A stretch of DNA of 64,000 bases from Verrucomicrobia bacterium S94 (GCA_004299845.1 CP036201.1:3224001-3288000), one strand, 5' to 3'. Numbered from the stretch's first letter, positions 32,886 through 43,713 are shown. Notes: generated by a model from the sequence alone, not told the origin. Numbers and translations: made by a program.

Positions 32886-34082
32886 TTACGCCTTCAGCGC
32901 TTCCGCAATGGCGTCACAGACATAGTCGATGTTTTTACGGGTCAGACCGGCGACGTTGATGCGCCCGCCTTTCACGATATAAACCGACTTATTCACTTTC
33001 AGCCACTCGACGATTTCATCGGAGAGTCCACTGAAAGAAAACATGCCGCGCTGTTCTTTAATGTAGGAGAAATCCTGCTCAACACCGCGTGCCGCAAGAC
33101 CATCGACCAGGGCTGCGCGCATCTCTTTGATCCGATTGCGCATGCCGGCCACCTCGCCGATCCACTGGTTGTAAAGCGCTTCATCCTCCAGCACCGTCAG
33201 CGCCGCCAAGCCACCGTGCGCCGACGGATTGGAATAGTTTACGCGAACCGTCAGCTTTGCGTGGCTGAGCGCAACCGCGGTCTCTTCGGCCGAGGGGGTG
33301 ACGATGGTGAATGCACCGGTCCGTTCATTGTACAGACCGAAGTTTTTCGAGAACGAACTCGCCACTACAAAATCAAGGCCGGCGGCAGCAAATTTTTCAA
33401 CGGCCGTGCGATCTTCCTCAATACTGTCCCCAAAGCCCTGATAGGCAAAATCAAGGAACGGCATCCAGCCTTTGGTTTTGGCGATTTCGACCACCGCATC
33501 CCACTGCTCCCCGACCAGATCGGCTCCTGTCGGATTATGGCAGCAGACGTGCATCAGCACAATATCACCGGCCGGAACCTTTTCCAGCGTTCCGATCAAT
33601 GCATCGTATTTCACGCCTTTGGTTTCCGGATTGTAGTACGGATAGTCCGCAATCTCGTAACCGGCGGCACTGAAAATCCCTTTGTGATTGGCCCAGGTGG
33701 GCGTGCTTACCCAGACTTTTGCATCCGGCCGGAATTTTTTCAGCAGATCGGCACCGACACGCAGCGCACCGGTTCCGCCCGGCGTATGCAGTGTGGCCGC
33801 CCGGTTGGAGCGGATCACTTCGCTGTCCACACCGAACAGCAGTTTCTGAACAGCCGCGCCATAGGCCGGATTTCCGGGAATGGGGAGATAGCTTTTTGTG
33901 GTTTCGGTCTCGGCCAGCTTTTTCTCGGCGGTCTTGATGCTGTTCAGGATCGGGGTCGTACCTTCATCATCTTTGAATACGCCGACGCCGAGATTGACCT
34001 TGTTTGGATTTTCATCCTTTTTGAACGCCTCGGTCAGCCCGAGAATTGCATCTGCCGGAGCAGCTTCGATTTCTTTCCACAT
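32886..34082 (-). CDS. Aromatic/aspartate aminotransferase (AspC/TyrB type)
   Basis: The 398-residue PLP enzyme belongs to the class I aminotransferases of the AspC/TyrB group. 'NLGVGVFKDDEGTTPILNSI' opens the fold, 'HNPTGADLVGEQW' holds the cofactor-ring Asn, and the Schiff-base lysine is in 'ASSFSKNFGLYNERTG'. It moves amino groups between aspartate, or aromatic amino acids, and 2-oxoglutarate; the preference is not clear. The ATG at 34082 is chosen because GGAGA lies 6 bases upstream. It is preceded by the NDK gene, but a terminator lies between them. Confidence 0.92.
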   Translation of the reverse strand: MWKEIEAAPADAILGLTEAFKKDENPNKVNLGVGVFKDDEGTTPILNSIKTAEKKLAETETTKSYLPIPGNPAYGAAVQKLLFGVDSEVIRSNRAATLHTPGGTGALRVGADLLKKFRPDAKVWVSTPTWANHKGIFSAAGYEIADYPYYNPETKGVKYDALIGTLEKVPAGDIVLMHVCCHNPTGADLVGEQWDAVVEIAKTKGWMPFLDFAYQGFGDSIEEDRTAVEKFAAAGLDFVVASSFSKNFGLYNERTGAFTIVTPSAEETAVALSHAKLTVRVNYSNPSAHGGLAALTVLEDEALYNQWIGEVAGMRNRIKEMRAALVDGLAARGVEQDFSYIKEQRGMFSFSGLSDEIVEWLKVNKSVYIVKGGRINVAGLTRKNIDYVCDAIAEALKA

Positions 34083-34112
34083 GTTTATCTCTCCGTAATT
34101 TGAATGATGGAT

Positions 34113-34145
34113 AATAAAAAAGAGCCGCGGCAGCTCCACGACTCT
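34113..34145 (-). terminator. Terminator of the NDK gene
   Basis: On the minus strand AGAGTCGTGG, an AGCTG loop and CCGCGGCTCT form a 10-bp stem with G-U pairs, followed by TTTTTTATT. It lies 13 bases after the NDK stop. Confidence 0.8.
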
Positions 34146-34157
34146 CCCGTTCACGCA

Positions 34158-35318
34158 TCAGGAATAATACTCATTGTACCAACGCGTAATCGTGTCTTCG
34201 TCCACTTTCAGAATACCGATTTCGCGCTGTGCATTTTCCGGTGAATCCGAAGCATGCGCGGCGTTAACCATAATATCGGTTCCGTATTCTTTACGTACCG
34301 AACCCGGTTCCGCTTTGCTCGGATCTGTCGGACCAAGAATGCCGCGAATTTTTTCAATGGCGTTTTCACCGGCATAAACCAGCACCATACTGCGTGCAAC
34401 GCCCTCAGCCATGGTGGAATCCGCATCCACATCCGGTGCCCAGAGACCGGTCATGTACTGCATGATGCTGTAGAACTGGTCATCACCATATGCCGGACCT
34501 AATGTGCCTTCCAGGGCTTCCCGTACTTCGGCCGGCATTTCAAAACCGAATTCCTTTTTCAGCACCTCGCAGGCCTTATCCACGGCGCGACCGCCCAGTT
34601 TTTCACGAAGCACATTCTGGACAGGACCATAAAATTCCTGCGCCTGCGCCAGACTCATTTTCTGTACTTTCGTGCCGACCAGCCGAAGACCGGAGCGGGA
34701 GAAAATATCAATGATATTGCCCGGCCGGGAGCTCGGGAATGTGAAGTTATCGGGCTTGATAATCACCAGTGCCTGTTCCGCATCCTTTTCATCAGCCATA
34801 CGGATGGTGTTATCCAGAATACCGCCGTCCTGTTCAGAAAACTCCGCCCAGAGCCCGATGGTCTTTTTCGCGATTTCAACCGTCGGTGCAGCAAGTACCG
34901 CCGGCTCAAAATAAGTCACGTTGCCTTCATTGTCCTTGATATAATCCCCGAACGTACCGCGGATCGTATCTGCGCTTTCGATGGAATCTTCAAATCCTCC
35001 GATGGCATCGCGCAGTTTCTGCACGGCATTTTCACCTTCGAACAACAGCATCAGAACGCGGTGTACCCGCCCGTCTTCCATCGGAGCCATTTCGCGTTCG
35101 ATATATTCAGAAAGTACCTCGCGGATTTCCGGCCAGACTTCATCTTCGCTGCGGATCAGATCCGCATACCGTTTAACCAGTTCACGGCTCGGGCCGATCA
35201 TACGGGCCGCAACCAGCTCCAGCCCGGTAGTACTCATCAACCGACCCAATACCCCGCCGGTACGCGATTTACGCAACGTGTACGGGGTAATTAATACATA
35301 TCCAAGTTCCTTTGACAT
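34158..35318 (-). CDS. Tandem-domain nucleoside diphosphate kinase
   Basis: The 386-residue protein is two NDK folds in one chain; normal NDK has about 140 residues. The first domain (about 5-165) begins 'LGYVLITPYTLRKSRTGGVLGRLM', but lacks the catalytic histidine: the site reads 'FEPAVLAAPTVEIAKKTIG'. The second domain (about 185-380) has 'LVIIKPDNFTFPSSRPGNIID' and the full active-site loop 'NAAHASDSPENAQREI' with His355, and carries an insert around residues 235-285. It should transfer phosphate between nucleoside di- and triphosphates through the second domain; the first may be structural or regulatory. It ends in its own terminator. Confidence 0.85.
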   Translation of the reverse strand: MSKELGYVLITPYTLRKSRTGGVLGRLMSTTGLELVAARMIGPSRELVKRYADLIRSEDEVWPEIREVLSEYIEREMAPMEDGRVHRVLMLLFEGENAVQKLRDAIGGFEDSIESADTIRGTFGDYIKDNEGNVTYFEPAVLAAPTVEIAKKTIGLWAEFSEQDGGILDNTIRMADEKDAEQALVIIKPDNFTFPSSRPGNIIDIFSRSGLRLVGTKVQKMSLAQAQEFYGPVQNVLREKLGGRAVDKACEVLKKEFGFEMPAEVREALEGTLGPAYGDDQFYSIMQYMTGLWAPDVDADSTMAEGVARSMVLVYAGENAIEKIRGILGPTDPSKAEPGSVRKEYGTDIMVNAAHASDSPENAQREIGILKVDEDTITRWYNEYYS

Positions 35319-35391
35319 TTACATCCTCCTGAAGAATTGGTGCACTTCATACCGATCAACGTTTACAGGCTCAACCCCCAAATGAGACTTT

Positions 35392-36693
35392 ATGGATAAT
35401 AAACTCCAGCAAAAACCGCTTCCGGAAAAGGTTGTCCGGCGTCATGCAGAGCTTCTTGAAGAGCTTCTGCCGGACTTTTCAACCCTCGTTATCGACGAAG
35501 GCCGACCGGCCGATGCCCTGCTTCAGGGATTCCTCCGTTCGCGCCGTGAACTCGGCTCACGCGACCGCCGTTTTCTGGCCCAGGCCGTCTTTTCCTATTT
35601 CAGATGGTATGGCTGGAGCGTCAGAAAAATCGGACTCCCCCCCTCTGAAGCCTGCCTGCTGGGCAGTGCACTCGAATCCACAGCACTTTCGCAGAGTTTT
35701 CTCTATCTGGAAAAAAGGCTGCATCTGCCCTTTCCTCTGGAATGTATGGGCGATCTGAATGTGCAGCAGAAATGCAACCGCCTCAACGAACTGCTCGCCG
35801 ACCGTAAGAATTTCCAGCCGCTGGAACTTTCCGACCTGGTGCTGCCGGAATTCGGAAGTGTGGTCGATCCTGATAAAGAGGAAGCCTGTATCCACGCCTT
35901 CCAGCAGCGACCGCCCGCCTGGATCCGTACACGATCCGGCGCGGAAACCATTACTTCCGCTCTCACCGAAAAAGGTGTATCGAGTAAAACGCACAGCCGG
36001 GTTGAAGCCGCCGTATCCCTTGATCCCGGAATCAGCCTTCAGCATCTGCTGGGCGATCTGTCCGGAAGGTTCGTTGTGCAGGACCTGGCCTCACAATGCG
36101 TCGGTCTCGTTGCTGATCCGCAAAAAGGCGGCGACTGGTGGGACTGCTGCGCCGGGGCCGGCGGAAAATCACTGCATCTGGCCGACCTGATGGAAGAAGG
36201 AAAAGTCCTCTCCTCCGATATCCGTATTCCTGCTTTGAAAGAGCTGAAAAAGCGCGCACGAAAATACGGTATCAGAAGTATACGTACACAGCCGTTCAAT
36301 GCCGCGAATGATGAACCCTTTACCAAAACCTTCGACGGAGTGCTCGTTGATGCCCCCTGCTCCGGCTGGGGAACCTGGAACCGCAATCCGGATGCGCGCT
36401 GGCGCACTTCGCGCCGCGATGTCATCCAGTGTGCAAGCCGTCAGCTCAAAATCCTGAATAATGTGAAGTGGTGTGTAAAACCCGGCGGACTGCTGATTTA
36501 TGCCGTCTGCACCTTTACCCGGCCGGAAACCGAAGAAGTGGTCATGAACTTTCTCGACCAGCACCGCGATTTCAAACCGGAACCGTTTACCCATCCGCTC
36601 ACCGGAGAGGAAACCGAAGGACAACTGCAGATCTGGCCGTGGGAAGGTCCCGGAGACGGCATGTTTATTGCCCGCCTCAGAAGAGAGACTTAA
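35392..36693 (+). CDS. RsmB/NSUN-family cytosine-C5 RNA methyltransferase
   Basis: The 433-residue protein has an N-terminal helical RNA-binding part (about 1-160, NusB-like in RsmB) and an SAM-dependent methyltransferase domain. Motif I is 'WWDCCAGAGGKSLHLADLM'. Motif IV 'VLVDAPCSGWGTWNRNPDARWR' holds one Cys, and motif VI 'YAVCTFTRPETEEVV' the catalytic Cys. These are the two cysteines of m5C methyltransferases. The target is probably 16S rRNA, but RsmB versus RsmF cannot be settled from sequence. It diverges from NDK. Confidence 0.9.
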   Translation: MDNKLQQKPLPEKVVRRHAELLEELLPDFSTLVIDEGRPADALLQGFLRSRRELGSRDRRFLAQAVFSYFRWYGWSVRKIGLPPSEACLLGSALESTALSQSFLYLEKRLHLPFPLECMGDLNVQQKCNRLNELLADRKNFQPLELSDLVLPEFGSVVDPDKEEACIHAFQQRPPAWIRTRSGAETITSALTEKGVSSKTHSRVEAAVSLDPGISLQHLLGDLSGRFVVQDLASQCVGLVADPQKGGDWWDCCAGAGGKSLHLADLMEEGKVLSSDIRIPALKELKKRARKYGIRSIRTQPFNAANDEPFTKTFDGVLVDAPCSGWGTWNRNPDARWRTSRRDVIQCASRQLKILNNVKWCVKPGGLLIYAVCTFTRPETEEVVMNFLDQHRDFKPEPFTHPLTGEETEGQLQIWPWEGPGDGMFIARLRRET

Positions 36694-36747
36694 AAAACGC
36701 CGCGAGGCCGAAGTCATGATACTTCAGCCTCCGGCACTTTGTTCTTT

Positions 36748-37158
36748 TCAATCCTCTAAAACATCCAGCGATTCAATATCGGTGTTTTCAAAGGTCAGTT
36801 TTCCGAGGCGCAGTGCCACAGTTTCAGCACAGGGGCACGGCAGTGCCAGGGAATCTAGCACAAGACGTCCGGTGAACTCCTCATCCCAGCCACGCAGCCG
36901 CAGCCTCACTTTTTTATTCAGCACAATGCCGAACTTTTTTTCCACCCGCCGGAACGCCGCCTTTTTTTCGTTATTAAACTGGAACCAGCCCTCCTCACCG
37001 AGATCGCGCGGAAATTCGAGCAGATCGTCGGCAGCAAAGTTAAAATCCAACTGGTCTTTGGGGTTCTGTTCCATAAGCCCGACAAAATAACCAAAAAGAA
37101 GACCGTTTGAAAATCGGCTTTCATTTTTTTCCAGTGTCTGGAAAATCAAGCATCTCAT
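36748..37158 (-). CDS. Hypothetical protein
   Basis: I do not recognise this 136-residue protein. The C-terminal 108 residues (from the ATG at 37074, 'MEQNPKDQLDFNF') are soluble and mixed alpha/beta, with 'KKVRLRLRGWDEEFTGRLVLDSL' like a small beta barrel. The true start may be 37074; the first 28 residues at 37158 look less conserved in composition. It lies convergent with the methyltransferase, with no operon partner. Confidence 0.5.
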   Translation of the reverse strand: MRCLIFQTLEKNESRFSNGLLFGYFVGLMEQNPKDQLDFNFAADDLLEFPRDLGEEGWFQFNNEKKAAFRRVEKKFGIVLNKKVRLRLRGWDEEFTGRLVLDSLALPCPCAETVALRLGKLTFENTDIESLDVLED

Positions 37159-37253
37159 TCAGAAAGGTTTAGCCGGGTCAAAATGATCCAAAGCCGAACC
37201 TTTCAAAACATGCATTCACATTGCACAACCCGATATTTTAAAAGGATACTGAA

Positions 37254-37457
37254 ATGAAGAAACTGATTACTCTGTGCTGCCTTGCAGCGTTCGCAATCGC
37301 CCTTTCAGGCTGTGTAACCCGCAGCTACATTGACTCCCCGAAAAACCGCGGGGCCGCCGCCGATGCCAGCCAGAAATACGGCTCCAGCCCCGGTGAAAAA
37401 GTAAAAAGCAAAAAACGGGTCTGGATCTGGCAGAAAGAATTCCGCAATTCCAACTAA
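37254..37457 (+). CDS. Small lipoprotein
   Basis: The 67-residue protein is a lipoprotein: 'LITLCCLAAFAIALSGC' ends in lipobox LSGC with Cys20. The mature part is short, basic and unstructured-looking, ending 'RVWIWQKEFRNSN'. Such small lipoproteins are common entericidin-size proteins, but no family is recognised. AAAGGA precedes the ATG. A foldback repeat begins directly at the stop codon. Confidence 0.75.
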   Translation: MKKLITLCCLAAFAIALSGCVTRSYIDSPKNRGAAADASQKYGSSPGEKVKSKKRVWIWQKEFRNSN

Positions 37458-37613
37458 TTATACCCTTTACTAAAACATTCCGGTCTTAACGACAGCGTTA
37501 TTCCGCGCAGCGACGCAGAGCGCGCGGAGCCGTTTATGACTGAATTTCTCTGCGTCCTCAGCGCCTCTGCGCGGGATCAAATTTATACCGGATAGTTTTA
37601 ACGTTTGGTATTA
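37458..37613. mobile_element. MITE-like foldback repeat, copy 2
   Basis: Same length (156 bp) and mostly the same sequence as 28646-28801, from the TACTAAAACATTCCGG arm to the TTTAACGTTTGGTATTA end. Differences cluster in the inner arms. Insertion lies exactly at the lipoprotein stop codon, so the element may supply its 3' end. No gene within. Confidence 0.7.
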
Positions 37614-37639
37614 GAGGGTCTAACGGGAAAATACCTTAA

Positions 37640-37752
37640 CAGGACCACGCCTAGAAGAGGAGGCTGTTTCCCGGAAATCATTTCCGAACAGATGGCCTCT
37701 CTGATTTATCCATATACACACGGATGCTGCACTCAACAGCAGCATCCTTTTT
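37640..37752 (+). ncRNA. Candidate small RNA ending in an intrinsic terminator
   Basis: No gene fits 37614-38200. In it, GAGGCTGTT, a GGAAATCATTTCC hairpin and AACAG..GCCTC make a nested stem (about 37659-37700). GGATGCTGC and GCAGCATCC (37722-37747) then form a 9-bp stem followed by TTTTT. A structured RNA of about 110 nt would explain an otherwise orphan terminator. No homology or promoter is clear. Confidence 0.35.
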
Positions 37753-38206
37753 CGGAATGTTGTCCGTCTTCGTGCCGGCTTTTTCCATGCGGTCCTCCTC
37801 CCATGTGATTCCACGCACAGGCTGATCGTATCAGCCGAAGGAGCCCATTCAAATGAGCGAAACTATTTGTGCGTGATCTTCAGACGTGGACAATATGAGC
37901 GCCGAAAAGAAAAACGGACCGTTTAATTTACATCTCTTCACGGACGAGCGTCTTGATTGAAAAAAGCTGCCGGTTGTCGTTTCCTTCTATGCTCCTACTC
38001 AACGAATAACAACCAGCGCACTCTACCATACCCAAAGCATTGTGGGGTTCAACTATGAAAGGACCGATCGCACCTCCACCACGGAGATTTATTACCTTGG
38101 GTCCCCTGCTAAGCAGCAACCGTGTCCACAGTGCCGATTCTGAAACACCTCTCTGGCGTAAACCGGCAAAACCCGTGACATCCGCGGGCTTTGCATTGAT
38201 TAAAAA

Positions 38207-38657
38207 ATGCTGATGCGCGTGGCTGTCTGCCCTATTAAATGCCGGGCATGCGGGATATCAAACCATGAACCGATTGCGTTTTGTCCAGATTCGTATGTGC
38301 GTTATGCCCGATGGAGTGCGCGCTTCGTTCTGGCGCTACGGGCGGAAATATCGATCTCGACCATTTCAAAATTTACCGGGTTGCAATGGAAAACCATCAA
38401 GCACATTGAAAAGGCCTGGTTGGAAAAGAAATACAAACGGGTACATCTCGTACGATACCGCCTATCCTGGCATTGACGGCAAGCGGCTCGGCTACATCAC
38501 TGTCGTACGCGACATCGACTCAGGTACGGTGTTCTACATTGGTAAGGGGAAAGGCGGCGACCCGCTTAAGAAATTCCGCAAGCGTATTAAAATCAAGCCG
38601 AAACAGATAAAGGCTGTCTCCATTGATATGGCCAGTTCCTACAACGCATGGGTTTAG
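38207..38657 (+). pseudogene. ISL3-type transposase remnant, frameshifted
   Basis: Two overlapping frames together read as the middle of an ISL3 family (IS204/IS1001/IS1165) transposase. Frame one (38207-38476) has 'CPIKCRACG' and 'STISKFTGLQWKTIKHIEKAWLEKKY'. Frame two (to 38657) has 'RLGYITVVRDIDSGTVFYIGKGKGG' and 'QIKAVSIDMASSYNAWV', the catalytic-core region. A frameshift near 38440 separates them and the 3' part is lost. The 1.2 kb around it (37614-38820) has no intact gene. This is a decayed insertion sequence. Confidence 0.75.
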
Positions 38658-38820
38658 CAGCCTGTCCTGTATATCCCCGTCAACCGATTTCGTTAATCTA
38701 TGGAGTGCAACCCTCACTGAGTCTGAGTTAAAGACTTGGCTTAAGAACTTTTTCTTCCGCGTTTGTTTTTCCGGATTTGTTGATGAGGCAAAGCGCAAAT
38801 AAGCCGCTCCCCTTTTCCCT

Positions 38821-41040
38821 TTATTCTTCCAGGGATTGAAAAAAGGCGGAGGCTTTCTGGTAGGCGAAAGCAAGGGTAAGCAACAGCAGGCCGGTGCCGA
38901 TGAAGGCACCAATGCGTTGCAGACCTTCAAGTTCGGAAGAGTCAACGATCAACACTTTGAGCGTGGCGAGCCCGAAAAGGATGAGGCCGAAATAGCGGTG
39001 CGGCGCAGTACGGCGTTTCATACCGTAGAGAATCAGCGCGAGTGCACTGAGGGCCCAGAGGATGGTGATCCCCATGGCGGCCCAATCGGTTTTGACACGG
39101 CTGATTTCAAGGCTGAGCAGGCCAAGGGCGGAAGCGAGCGGCGCAAGATTCATGAGCCCTAAAAAGGCGGGCAGGGTTTCGAACATCGGGCCGTGCAGTT
39201 TCCTGAGCCGGGGCTGGATGGTTCCGGAAAGCAGAGCAAGCAGTGTGAGCTGCAGCCAGATATAGCGGTTGAGAAAGGGCTCCGGTTCCACGGAAAAGTT
39301 TTCCACAGCCAGAAAGGCATCGATCAGCAGCATTTTTAAAGGCACGGCAAAAAGCAGTAATGCGCCCAGCCACAGAATGGATAGGCGCGGTGGACCGAAC
39401 AGCACCAGTCCGGTTCCGGCGGCGAGCAGGATGCCGGAGGTGAGCAGCCAGCCGGCGGGACTGTCGGTACCTACCGTCCAGAAAACATCGGTGAAGAAAA
39501 AGAGTACGGTCGAAATCGCGCCGATGAGCCACGCTGCATCAATCCAGGGATCGGGTTCATTTTCATCCGTCAGGCGCGCCGCACATTTTCCCTGCAGCGC
39601 CAGCAGTCCGGCCGAAACAAGACCGACCGCAAAACGGGCGTTCAGGAAAAGGTGCGGCGGCTCGGCGTAGAATTCGAAATCCAGTACCATTACTTTAAAA
39701 ATACCGATCAGGCCGAGAAAAAAGGCTCCGGCCTGCAGCGTGCGCGATTTTACGCGCAGGGCAAACCAGGCGAGTATCGCACCCTGAATACCCCAGCCCA
39801 GCGATACCCATTCGCCGTCGAACTGTACAGGCAGCGCCATCGCAAGAGCAAAGATGCCGCCGGAGACAAAGGCTGTGGTTTCGCCGGAAAAACGAGTGAG
39901 AAGTTTATGCGAAAACGCCGCCACACCGAACTGCAGCATCCCGAAAAGTGCAAAAGCGGTCCCGCAGCCGTTTTTTCCGGTATCGGAAAAAAGCCAGTAC
40001 AGCATACCGGGCAGGAAAACAGAGAGCAGCGCCAGACGGATCAGATCGACGGTGCGGCCGCGCACACGTTGCTCGTTGCGGAGTTTGAGCAGCCCCAGGG
40101 CGGCAAACTCGAGGTAGAGTACCGTGAAAAAGAGCAGCCCGAGTATAAAATCGGCGGCGTTGAGCCGATCCATCCAGATCAGCGAATGAAGCACGGTGAA
40201 ACCAAATGCCAGATTGTAGAGCCACTGCCACCGGCGGCGGACGCCCAGCAGAATAACCGGCACATTAATGAGCGTAACGTAGACCAGCGGAAACACGCCG
40301 GCATCGAGTTCTCCGCCGATCAACAGCGGAGTGACAAAAGCCCCAAGCACGCCGAGTACCGCGACGGACTGCGAGGCATAAAGCATCGCCAGCCCGAAAA
40401 CCGCAGCAGCGGAAATAAAGAGCCCGACGCCGGCGGAAACGGCTCCGATTAGGTGATAGAAGGCGTAGGCGGAAAATACAGTAAAATAAAACAGGGCACT
40501 CCCGCCCCCGGTAAGCACCCGGGAGAATACCGTGAATTTTTCATCAAGCCGGCTGACCCAATGTCCCAGTCCTGCCAGTGCCAGACCGGAAGCCAGACCG
40601 AATAAAACGCGGGCGCCGGGCCCGAGCCAGGCATGCTGAATGGCATAGCCGACAAGCAGGGCAATGCCGATGACCAGAATAGCGATACCGATGAAAGCGG
40701 CGGCACGGCCGCCCATAAGGAATTCGATGCCCGGTTTCGGAGCAGTCGGTTTTGCTGCAACCGGTTTGACCTCCACAGAGGATTCCGTGGAAACCGTCGG
40801 GCGGGATGCTGTAGAAACCGGTTCCGGTTTTACAGCCGGGCGGGGCTTTTCCGGAACCGGAGCGGAGGAAACTGAGCGGATTCGCTGCGGCTGAATCTGC
40901 TCAGCCGATTGATTTCTGAGTTTGCGCTCCAGTGCATCCAGCTCGTTCCGAAGACCGGAAACTTTTACCAGTGCGATGATTGAAATAATGATCGGCGCAA
41001 AAACGACGCCGAATACCGCAAGTACAATGAGCCCTTCCAT
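38821..41040 (-). CDS. DUF2339 polytopic membrane protein
   Basis: The 739-residue protein has an N-terminal membrane helix (about 4-26), a coiled-coil and Pro-rich linker (30-110), then about 20 hydrophobic helices. 'FLMGGRAAAFIGIAILVIGIALLVGYAI' opens the repeated-helix domain of DUF2339. Family function is unknown; it may be a cell-envelope protein. The gene stands alone between the transposon remnant and the FeoC-like gene, about 60 bases from the latter's stop, so the two could be cotranscribed. Confidence 0.88.
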   Translation of the reverse strand: MEGLIVLAVFGVVFAPIIISIIALVKVSGLRNELDALERKLRNQSAEQIQPQRIRSVSSAPVPEKPRPAVKPEPVSTASRPTVSTESSVEVKPVAAKPTAPKPGIEFLMGGRAAAFIGIAILVIGIALLVGYAIQHAWLGPGARVLFGLASGLALAGLGHWVSRLDEKFTVFSRVLTGGGSALFYFTVFSAYAFYHLIGAVSAGVGLFISAAAVFGLAMLYASQSVAVLGVLGAFVTPLLIGGELDAGVFPLVYVTLINVPVILLGVRRRWQWLYNLAFGFTVLHSLIWMDRLNAADFILGLLFFTVLYLEFAALGLLKLRNEQRVRGRTVDLIRLALLSVFLPGMLYWLFSDTGKNGCGTAFALFGMLQFGVAAFSHKLLTRFSGETTAFVSGGIFALAMALPVQFDGEWVSLGWGIQGAILAWFALRVKSRTLQAGAFFLGLIGIFKVMVLDFEFYAEPPHLFLNARFAVGLVSAGLLALQGKCAARLTDENEPDPWIDAAWLIGAISTVLFFFTDVFWTVGTDSPAGWLLTSGILLAAGTGLVLFGPPRLSILWLGALLLFAVPLKMLLIDAFLAVENFSVEPEPFLNRYIWLQLTLLALLSGTIQPRLRKLHGPMFETLPAFLGLMNLAPLASALGLLSLEISRVKTDWAAMGITILWALSALALILYGMKRRTAPHRYFGLILFGLATLKVLIVDSSELEGLQRIGAFIGTGLLLLTLAFAYQKASAFFQSLEE

Positions 41041-41099
41041 GATGATCCCCTTTGCAAAAGGGGCATTATCGTGGAACTGAGCGGGAGGTCAATGCAGGA

Positions 41100-41366
41100 T
41101 CAGTCTTCTTCAGCGCGAAGTTCGAGCGAAATCACAATGGCGGTTTCATCGACAACCGGTTCCGCCGGCTCGTCTGAATCGCCGCACCCGGCACAGGAGG
41201 AACAGGACCCGGAACATCTGGAAAGTGCATAACGGATACGGCCGCCGGCTTCAAGCTGATCAAGCCGCACCTGCAGAGCGGCGGGATCCATCTCCAGCGA
41301 GGCGGCCAGATTCCCGACCGACATCATGCGACGCGGCGTGAGAACTTCCATTATCTGATCAAGCAT
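41100..41366 (-). CDS. FeoC-like winged-helix protein with Cys cluster
   Basis: The 88-residue protein has a small winged helix ('MSVGNLAASLEMDPAALQVRLDQLEAGGRI', about 15-45) and a Cys-rich loop 'CSGSCSSCAGCG' that could hold an iron-sulfur cluster, as in FeoC. FeoC is tied to the FeoB iron transporter, but no feoA or feoB is in the window. The acidic C-terminus is disordered. It may be an orphan regulator. The gene starts at ATG 41366. Confidence 0.65.
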   Translation of the reverse strand: MLDQIMEVLTPRRMMSVGNLAASLEMDPAALQVRLDQLEAGGRIRYALSRCSGSCSSCAGCGDSDEPAEPVVDETAIVISLELRAEED

Positions 41367-41556
41367 TTTTCATTTCTCCGGTTGTTCTCTCCTCCAACCG
41401 TTGTCGCTTATGTACGCCTGACCTCGTGCGCAAACGAGCTTTTTTTTCCGGGGGAGCAGTTTGAACCCGGTCTTAAAAGCAGAGGCTTTTAAATCCTCGG
41501 CCGCTCGGTATACTGTGTTGCAGTACATACAGATGATTATACCAACAGGAGCCGCC

Positions 41557-42432
41557 ATGTATAAAACCGTATTCACCACCCTGCTTTTCACTCTCAGTGC
41601 CGTGTTTTGCGCAACGGCCCGGCCGACGTTTGACGCGGATCGGGATCTGCTGATTGCCCAATATGACAGTAAACCCGACCCCGACGATCTTCATGCCCAG
41701 GCCGCGGCAGGATGCATGCTGCGGCATCCGGACTGGAAAAACGTCAAGGTTTTCGCGGTCGCCGGTGCCTACGGCATCCAGAAGGGCAACTACATGGATT
41801 CCTCGGCACTGTTCACCATGGTGTTCGGCGAAAAAAATAAAGGATGGACGGATGCGCACAATGAACGCGATGCTTCCGTTGAACGGATTAAAAAGCGGGC
41901 CGAGGCAGTCCTCAATAAAGGCGGAAAAGTCTGGGTGGCCGAAGCCGGGCAGTCGAACATCACCGCCGACTGGGTAAAAGTGCTGATAGACGACGGAATG
42001 AACGAAGCCATTGTTAAAACCCGCGTTATTGTTGTTCAGCACAGCAAATGGAATGAAGACCAGACCGATGCCGCCGATCTGGCTTATGTGAAACAGAAAA
42101 CCACCTATTTTGCCCTCGATGACGGAAACGCTCCCTTTGGCGAAACCGGCTGGGGCGACCGCGGCGACTATTCAACTCCCGAATTCCGCAACAAAAGCAC
42201 CGAATACATGCAATCGGCCAAACGCTCCGCCAATCCAAAAGCGTCGGCTTACTGGACCGAAGCGGAACGGATTATCGACCATTATTATCCCGAAGGCTTT
42301 CCTCATGAATGGTCCTTTATCAAACCGGGCGGGGTCGATTTTTCCGATACGGTGGAAATCTGGTGGATTCTGCAGGATACCCTCGAAAGCAACGACACCG
42401 CCGGATTCTGGAAAAAATATGTGATCCAATAA
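41557..42432 (+). CDS. Exported nucleoside-hydrolase-like protein
   Basis: The 291-residue protein has a signal peptide (about 1-20). '[25 protein letters not shown]' near residue 28 is an Asp cluster like the calcium site of inosine-uridine nucleoside hydrolases, and '[15 protein letters not shown]' matches the next strand. The rest departs from classical hydrolases, with '[27 protein letters not shown]' and a C-terminal helical part. Substrate unknown. CAGGAG precedes the ATG at 41557; the frame is open upstream to 41461 but lacks a signal peptide there. Confidence 0.7.
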   Translation: MYKTVFTTLLFTLSAVFCATARPTFDADRDLLIAQYDSKPDPDDLHAQAAAGCMLRHPDWKNVKVFAVAGAYGIQKGNYMDSSALFTMVFGEKNKGWTDAHNERDASVERIKKRAEAVLNKGGKVWVAEAGQSNITADWVKVLIDDGMNEAIVKTRVIVVQHSKWNEDQTDAADLAYVKQKTTYFALDDGNAPFGETGWGDRGDYSTPEFRNKSTEYMQSAKRSANPKASAYWTEAERIIDHYYPEGFPHEWSFIKPGGVDFSDTVEIWWILQDTLESNDTAGFWKKYVIQ

Positions 42433-42668
42433 TCCGCCCGAAATCACCATTCTCTTCCGCCGATTTGATAAAGCCGGATAAGCCGGACGGAGTGCTAACG
42501 ATAAAAAAATATCGATTTAAGCTTTCCAAGCTTTGGACCGACCGGTATACCCCATTCCATATTTTTATATCGATTGCGAAGGCCTAAATGATGATTATTT
42601 TTATCTGCAATTTGTTGTAGGGTAAAAAATGCGGTGATAGTTTTCGCGGATTATAAATTTCTAACTGA

Positions 42669-43625
<957 letters not shown>

Positions 43626-43644
43626 TCGCAGTACCTGCAGTTGT

Positions 43645-43679
43645 GCCATGCCGCTCAAATTGAGCGGCATGGCTTTATT
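43645..43679 (+). terminator. Intrinsic terminator of mdh
   Basis: GCCATGCCGCTCA and TGAGCGGCATGGC (43645-43673) form a perfect 13-bp stem with a 3-base loop, followed by TTTATTG. Confidence 0.9.
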
Positions 43680-43713
43680 GTTTCATTAACTATTAACCAG
43701 GGGATAAAAGGGC

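Noticed and set aside
37928-38119. 63-codon minus-strand frame in the geneless gap
   Set aside because: No ribosome site, no recognisable family, and surrounded by decayed sequence.
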